Shown: piece after piece, positions 5,892 to 9,679 of the stretch
How the letters are laid out: every line of letters begins with the position of its first letter
How positions within the stretch are numbered: the stretch's first letter is position 1
NCBI GenBank assembly: GCA_937900215.1
Contig: CALCFH010000024.1
Location: 1-9,679 of the forward strand
Length of the DNA: 9,679 nt
Direction of reading: 5' to 3'
Source: an uncultured Cryomorphaceae bacterium
GTDB taxonomy: Bacteria > Bacteroidota > Bacteroidia > Flavobacteriales > Schleiferiaceae
Program-made: the position numbers and the translations under genes
The notes under the pieces: generated by a model
What the model saw: only the letters and a program-made list of their open reading frames with translations
The model's database searches: none
What the model was told of the DNA's origin: nothing

Positions 5892-6727
5892 CAAGCGCCC
5901 CTTCTTAGTGTAGAATAGACCCACTTAACCATCCAAACAGGAGCCAGGCGAACAATGGATTTAACCACAAAATGAACGGCGAAGTGAAAAGAATTGATCA
6001 TTCCCATTTTCTTCAGTTCACGAATCTCATTCAACTCATTCTTCAAATAGCGCAAGCCTCTTCTCCTCTTCACAAAAAAATCTGAACCCGTGCGGGCGTG
6101 TACCAATGATTCTTGAATGGTATAACCCACAAATCCATTCATAAAAAACCTTGCCCATAATTCATAATCGTCGCCTACAGCTCCAAAATCTTTATAACAT
6201 CCCAAATCTTGCAATGCCGATTTGCGGTACATTACAGTCATATGGTTGAACGGGCAGCGCCATTTTGCATAGGCAAGCAATTCTTTGTGTGTTTCAGGTA
6301 AACGCCTTTCGCCCAGTATTTGGCGCATAGATTCGTCGTACTCTACAATCCAAGAACCCAAAATATCCAATTCAGGTTTCTCTTGTATGCACTTCCATTG
6401 CTTTTCAAAGCGCTCTATCAGGCAAATATCGTCGGCATCCATACGAGCCAACCATTCGTTTTTCGCTGCTTCAATACCTGAATTCAAAGCCTTAGAGAGG
6501 CCGCCGTTTACGGGTCGCTCTAGCAAGCGAATCTCAGGCATGCGCTCCATCCAGCTCCGAATCACTTCTAAATGCGCTTCTGAAACCGCTCCATCTTGAA
6601 CTAAAACCACCTCGTCGGCACGAAGGCTTTGCTCAAATAGGCTTTTCAATGCCAGATCAAGATAGGCAGGAACATCGCCTTGATAAAAAGGAAGAATGAC
6701 ACTTATGGGAGCAAAGGAGGCTGGCAT
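5891..6727 (-). CDS. GT2-family glycosyltransferase (AmsE-like)
   Basis: This 278-residue protein has a GT-A fold glycosyltransferase domain of family 2. It begins ISVILPFYQGDVPAYLDLAL (8-27) with the nucleotide-sugar binding strand; Asp45 lies in VLVQDGA, and RPVNGGLSKALNSGI follows at 71-85. The metal-binding DxD is in ARMDADD (Asp97/Asp99). GDDYELWARF (185-194) supplies the likely catalytic acidic pair before LW. The wording around MDADD and RFEKQ resembles the AmsE-like exopolysaccharide transferases. It probably adds the second sugar to the lipid-linked primer on the cytoplasmic side of the inner membrane; donor and linkage are unknown. The C-terminal part is basic (KRRRGLRYLKN) and then amphipathic, which suits membrane association. 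It is the first gene of the minus-strand operon, with ATG start 6727 and no strong Shine-Dalgarno sequence. Confidence 0.88.
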   Translation of the reverse strand: MPASFAPISVILPFYQGDVPAYLDLALKSLFEQSLRADEVVLVQDGAVSEAHLEVIRSWMERMPEIRLLERPVNGGLSKALNSGIEAAKNEWLARMDADDICLIERFEKQWKCIQEKPELDILGSWIVEYDESMRQILGERRLPETHKELLAYAKWRCPFNHMTVMYRKSALQDLGCYKDFGAVGDDYELWARFFMNGFVGYTIQESLVHARTGSDFFVKRRRGLRYLKNELNEIRELKKMGMINSFHFAVHFVVKSIVRLAPVWMVKWVYSTLRRGA

Positions 6728-6916
6728 AGCGATTTAAAAATCAGATTTGCAAAGAAAGGAATTCGCAACGGATACCACTTGTTCTTTCCTGCGCAGCCTA
6801 TTTACCGAGCCAGATATACCAAACCAAAAGTTCGCTCGTTTCAAAATCACCCACCTACTATTGCCTAAGCGCAGAAGAATGACAATAAAAATCTGTGAAT
6901 GCTCTATTTTCACCGC

Positions 6917-8575
6917 ATGAAAAGAGCTCCCATCATTAAACGAATAGCCTTTGGCTTTCTTGCTGTTTCTATAAGTTTAGGCGGAATAGCCTTCCAAAAC
7001 AACTATTTTGAATTAAATAAGCAGCTGGAGATATTTGCAGCCGTTTACCGAGAAATCAATCAGAATTATGTAGATGAGCAAAAGCCTTCTGAATTGATGG
7101 ATGTGGCACTCAATGCCATGCTGAGCTCATTAGATCCCTACACCAATTATATTCCGGAAAGCTATGTGGAAGATTTTCGCTCTCAAAGCGCCGGACAATA
7201 TGGTGGCGTGGGAGCCGAAATTCGTCCCAAAGGCGACTATCCCGTGATTGCTTCCATAAAAAAGGAAGAAGCGGCAGATAAGGCTGGACTAAGAGTGGGC
7301 GATTTAATACTGGAAGTAGCCGATTTGGAGGCAAAGAAAAGGTCTATGGATGAAGTGAGCAGACTGCTGAAAGGAGCCCCAGGCACCAAGGTAGAGCTTC
7401 TCATTGAACGCGCTGGAAAGCAATTTAAAAAGACCATTGTGCGCAGCGATATCATTGTAAAAAATGTGCCTCACTATGCCGAAATAGCCCCGGGAATTGG
7501 CTATATCTATTTGAGTCAGTTCTCCGCCCGTGCCTCAGACGAGGTCAAAGCAGCCTACGAGGCCATGAGCGCCAACGGCAAATTAAAAGGTCTCATTCTA
7601 GACCTTAGAGGCAATCCAGGTGGCTTGCTGAACGAGGCGGTTAATGTGAGTAATCTATTTATCGATAAAGGAAAAGAGGTAGTTAGAACCAAGGGTAAGG
7701 TGAAGGAGGCCAGTGCTTTGTATTCTACAATGGGCAACCCCATCGACACCGAGATTCCATTGGCTATTCTGATAAATGGTCAGTCGGCTTCTGCGAGCGA
7801 AATTGTAGCTGGCGTTATTCAAGATTACGATAGAGGCATTGTTTTGGGCCAACGCTCTTTTGGAAAAGGATTGGTGCAACAATCTAAACCCATGAATTAC
7901 GGCACTCAACTGAAGCTTACCATTGCCAAATATTATACCCCGAGTGGAAGGTGTATTCAAGCCATCAACTATTCTGAGAGAGACGAAACGGGACGAGTGA
8001 AGAGCATTCCAGATAGTTTGAGAAAGGTTTTTTATACCCAAAAAGGAAGACCCGTTTTAGATGGAGGAGGTGTAGATCCAGACCTGGCCATTGAGGAAAA
8101 AGAAATCCCTACTGTTCTGTACGGCCTTTTGGAAAAAGACCTCGTTTTCGATTTCGTGAACGAATACCATGCAGACCATCTAAAAATAGACTTCGATCCG
8201 GCTGTATATGAAGTCGACAAACCTACTTTTAATGCCTTTGCTTCTTATGCCAAGAAGAAGAACTTCACTTTTGAAACCTATACGGAAGAAGTTCTAATGG
8301 AGCTTGAAATGGCTTACGACAAAGAAGGATTCGACAATTTGGAGTCGGAAGTAAACAAGCTGCGCAGTAGTATTGAGACCCTTAAAAAAGGAGAAATAGA
8401 AAAGCATCAAGAGCAGATTACCCGTTGGCTGGGTGGAGAACTTGCTCAGCGCTATACCTACGATAAAGGGCAGGTTATCTTCAATTTGCGCTTTGATGAG
8501 GTAAGTGCCAAGGCTGTAACTCTATTGAATTCGTCTGCCGAGTACAGCGAACTACTCACTGTCGCCAAAAAATGA
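6917..8575 (+). CDS. S41 family carboxy-terminal processing protease
   Basis: A CtpA/CtpB-type serine protease, exported or anchored, that trims or degrades periplasmic proteins from their C-termini. From ATG 6917 the protein has 552 residues: a basic N-terminus (MKRAPIIKR), one hydrophobic signal or anchor segment (about 11-25), a helical region with NYVDE, a PDZ domain (about 94-178; QYGGVGAEI, then DKAGLRVGDLILEV), and the peptidase core with GLILDLRGNPGGLL (225-238) and NGQSASASEI. By alignment with the D1 protease, the catalytic Ser is 292 and the Lys is 317 (in FGKGLVQ), 25 residues apart as expected. A C-terminal extension of about 150 residues follows, as is usual in Bacteroidota members. 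ATG 6899 would add six residues; I prefer 6917 because it gives a normal signal-like start. The stop overlaps the next gene as ATGA. Confidence 0.93.
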   Translation: MKRAPIIKRIAFGFLAVSISLGGIAFQNNYFELNKQLEIFAAVYREINQNYVDEQKPSELMDVALNAMLSSLDPYTNYIPESYVEDFRSQSAGQYGGVGAEIRPKGDYPVIASIKKEEAADKAGLRVGDLILEVADLEAKKRSMDEVSRLLKGAPGTKVELLIERAGKQFKKTIVRSDIIVKNVPHYAEIAPGIGYIYLSQFSARASDEVKAAYEAMSANGKLKGLILDLRGNPGGLLNEAVNVSNLFIDKGKEVVRTKGKVKEASALYSTMGNPIDTEIPLAILINGQSASASEIVAGVIQDYDRGIVLGQRSFGKGLVQQSKPMNYGTQLKLTIAKYYTPSGRCIQAINYSERDETGRVKSIPDSLRKVFYTQKGRPVLDGGGVDPDLAIEEKEIPTVLYGLLEKDLVFDFVNEYHADHLKIDFDPAVYEVDKPTFNAFASYAKKKNFTFETYTEEVLMELEMAYDKEGFDNLESEVNKLRSSIETLKKGEIEKHQEQITRWLGGELAQRYTYDKGQVIFNLRFDEVSAKAVTLLNSSAEYSELLTVAKK

Positions 8576-9679
8576 CCAAGGCAGTGCTAGATAAATGGAG
8601 ACTGGCTTTACTCTGGCTAGGACTTATCTGGTTTTGCTTCTTGCTTCCCTTTCAAGTAGAACTACTTCCTACTGCCTTGGGCTTAATGCTCTTTGGCCTA
8701 GGTTGGATTTTGCGATTCGATTGGAAAAACTCTTTCATCGCTGCTTTTGAGAATCCCTTTTTCGTTGTTCCCGCTCTGCTGTTTGCTTATACCGGCATCG
8801 GTTTGCTTTACAGCAGCAATCTTTCTGAAGCCGAAAGAGTTTGGGTGGTTAAGATTCCAATGGTTGCGTGGCCATTGGCCTTGGCTATGTTGGACGCGAA
8901 ATTTCAGTTCAACAAAAAAGTAGTTCTAAACGCTTTTATATGGGGCACGGCCTTGAGCTGCCTCCTCCTACTCACCCTAGCTTCTTATCGCTATCTACAA
9001 GGAAATACAGATGCCTTTTTCTATCATGAGCTGATGTTATGGCCCATGTTACCTGGGCACTATTTAGGCATGTACCTCAGCTTTGCAGCAGCGCTTTCCT
9101 CTCATTTTGCCATTCTAAAGTGGATAGAAGGAAGGCAAAAGACTGCCCTACTCTACCTCCTTCCCATTCTATTGTTCATTGTAATGCTGGCCTTAGCCGC
9201 CATCCGAATTCAATGGTTGGTCTTTGGAATACTGCAATGGATGGTGGCAAAACATCATTTACCGCAAATGCCTCAGATTAAAAAATTGCTGTGGATAGGC
9301 GGAATTATAACGCTGCTTATCCTCAGCTCCTCCCCAGAATTCCGACGTAGACTCATCGAAACCGGAGATGAAATACGCGTTCTCGTTTGGAATGACTTAG
9401 AAGGAAAACAGACCAATGCCCGTTTCTTCCTCTGGAAAAACAGCTATGCCGTGATTCAAAAAAACTTCGTTTTTGGAACGGGTACAGGCGATGGAAATGA
9501 CGCCCTTCAAAAGGAGTTGCAATCGGAAGATGCCTATTTCTGGAATGGTGAACGCAGCTACTCTATCACCGAGAAAAACTACAATTATCACTCAGAATAC
9601 CTACAAGAATTCGCCAGCCATGGCATTCTGGGCTTTTTGCTATTTCTCTTCCTTCTCTTTGGTCCATTCTTTTTGTTTA
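8572..9679 (+). CDS. Second O-antigen ligase/polymerase-family membrane protein, cut by window edge
   Basis: An uninterrupted frame of at least 369 codons runs from ATG 8572 to the right edge without a stop. The product is strongly hydrophobic with about nine or ten helices. It shares the layout of O-antigen ligase (Wzy_C) proteins: an LLYSSNLSEAERVWVVKIP region (78-96), LPGHYLGMYL (160-169), the RIQWL arginine (about 212), ARFFLWKNSYAVIQ (283-296), FGTGTGD (301-307) and the signature HSEYLQEFASHGILGFLL (340-357). The same blocks occur in the same order in the Wzy-type protein at 2087-3379, so the two look like distant paralogues. Its ATG overlaps the protease stop (ATGA), implying co-translation. 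It probably polymerises or transfers a lipid-linked glycan at the periplasmic face of the inner membrane; ligase versus polymerase is undecided. Confidence 0.82.
   Translation, partial: MTKAVLDKWRLALLWLGLIWFCFLLPFQVELLPTALGLMLFGLGWILRFDWKNSFIAAFENPFFVVPALLFAYTGIGLLYSSNLSEAERVWVVKIPMVAWPLALAMLDAKFQFNKKVVLNAFIWGTALSCLLLLTLASYRYLQGNTDAFFYHELMLWPMLPGHYLGMYLSFAAALSSHFAILKWIEGRQKTALLYLLPILLFIVMLALAAIRIQWLVFGILQWMVAKHHLPQMPQIKKLLWIGGIITLLILSSSPEFRRRLIETGDEIRVLVWNDLEGKQTNARFFLWKNSYAVIQKNFVFGTGTGDGNDALQKELQSEDAYFWNGERSYSITEKNYNYHSEYLQEFASHGILGFLLFLFLLFGPFFLF

Noticed and set aside
6750..6757. TTTCTTTG on the minus strand as a -7 promoter element for the GT2 gene
   Set aside because: It lacks the TA at the start of the consensus and has no -33 partner at the right distance.
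6856..6863. TACTATTG as a -7 promoter element for the S41 protease gene
   Set aside because: One mismatch to TAnnTTTG and no convincing -33 TTG. The position is plausible, but the match is too weak to list as a feature.
6680..6868. 62-codon plus-strand frame crossing the start of the GT2 gene into the intergenic region
   Set aside because: Its first quarter is antisense to a conserved glycosyltransferase N-terminus, there is no ribosome binding site, and the composition does not look like a protein.
7655..8041. 128-codon minus-strand open frame inside the S41 protease gene
   Set aside because: It is antisense to the conserved catalytic core of the protease; the translation looks like no known family and has no start context.
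9039..9281. 80-codon plus-strand frame inside the second ligase-like gene
   Set aside because: A shadow of the long frame starting at 8572, whose translation has clear family motifs throughout this stretch.
1..9679. Mobile elements, CRISPR arrays, tRNA or rRNA genes, toxin-antitoxin pairs
   Set aside because: I looked on both strands and found no transposase, regularly spaced repeats, cloverleaf-like sequence or paired small genes of a recognised type.

Overview
The window looks like chromosomal DNA of a Bacteroidota member, most likely in the order Flavobacteriales (Cryomorphaceae/Schleiferiaceae-like). The family-level placement is a guess. The evidence is the DUF4271 - uroporphyrinogen-III synthase - rnpA gene order, which is typical of that phylum and unlike the rpmH-rnpA-dnaA neighbourhood of most other bacteria. 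TAnnTTTG-type promoter elements, scarce Shine-Dalgarno sequences and a Bacteroidota-type acyl-CoA dehydrogenase N-terminus agree with this.

Layout. (1) Positions 1-180, minus strand: the first 60 residues of an acyl-CoA dehydrogenase, probably glutaryl-CoA dehydrogenase-like. It is divergent from (2) a plus-strand housekeeping operon at 266-2085: a DUF4271 membrane protein, HemD (heme synthesis) and RnpA (protein subunit of RNase P). (3) Positions 2087-6727, minus strand: a compact surface-polysaccharide operon transcribed as GT2 glycosyltransferase, Wzx-type flippase, a small possibly decayed ORF, WecA/MraY-type initiating sugar-phosphate transferase, and Wzy/WaaL-type polymerase or ligase. 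It converges on rnpA with one base between the two stop codons. (4) From 6917 to the right edge, plus strand: an S41 carboxy-terminal processing protease and, overlapping it by ATGA, a second O-antigen ligase/polymerase-family membrane protein that runs off the window.

How the genes work together. Region 3 holds the core steps of a Wzx/Wzy-dependent pathway: priming of undecaprenyl phosphate, one sugar addition, flipping across the inner membrane, and polymerisation or ligation. There is only one glycosyltransferase, so the product would be very simple or the remaining transferases lie elsewhere. The second ligase-like protein beside the protease may act in the same or a parallel surface-glycan process. 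This is inferred from family and position only.

The most unusual feature is start-codon use. Five of the ten intact or edge-truncated genes (DUF4271, hemD, rnpA, the WecA-type transferase, the Wzy-type protein) have no in-frame ATG near their N-terminus and appear to start at TTG (or GTG). At rnpA the TTG also sits in a perfect 6-bp hairpin. I see no mobile element, CRISPR array, tRNA or rRNA, and nothing that clearly amounts to a new defence or other unknown system.
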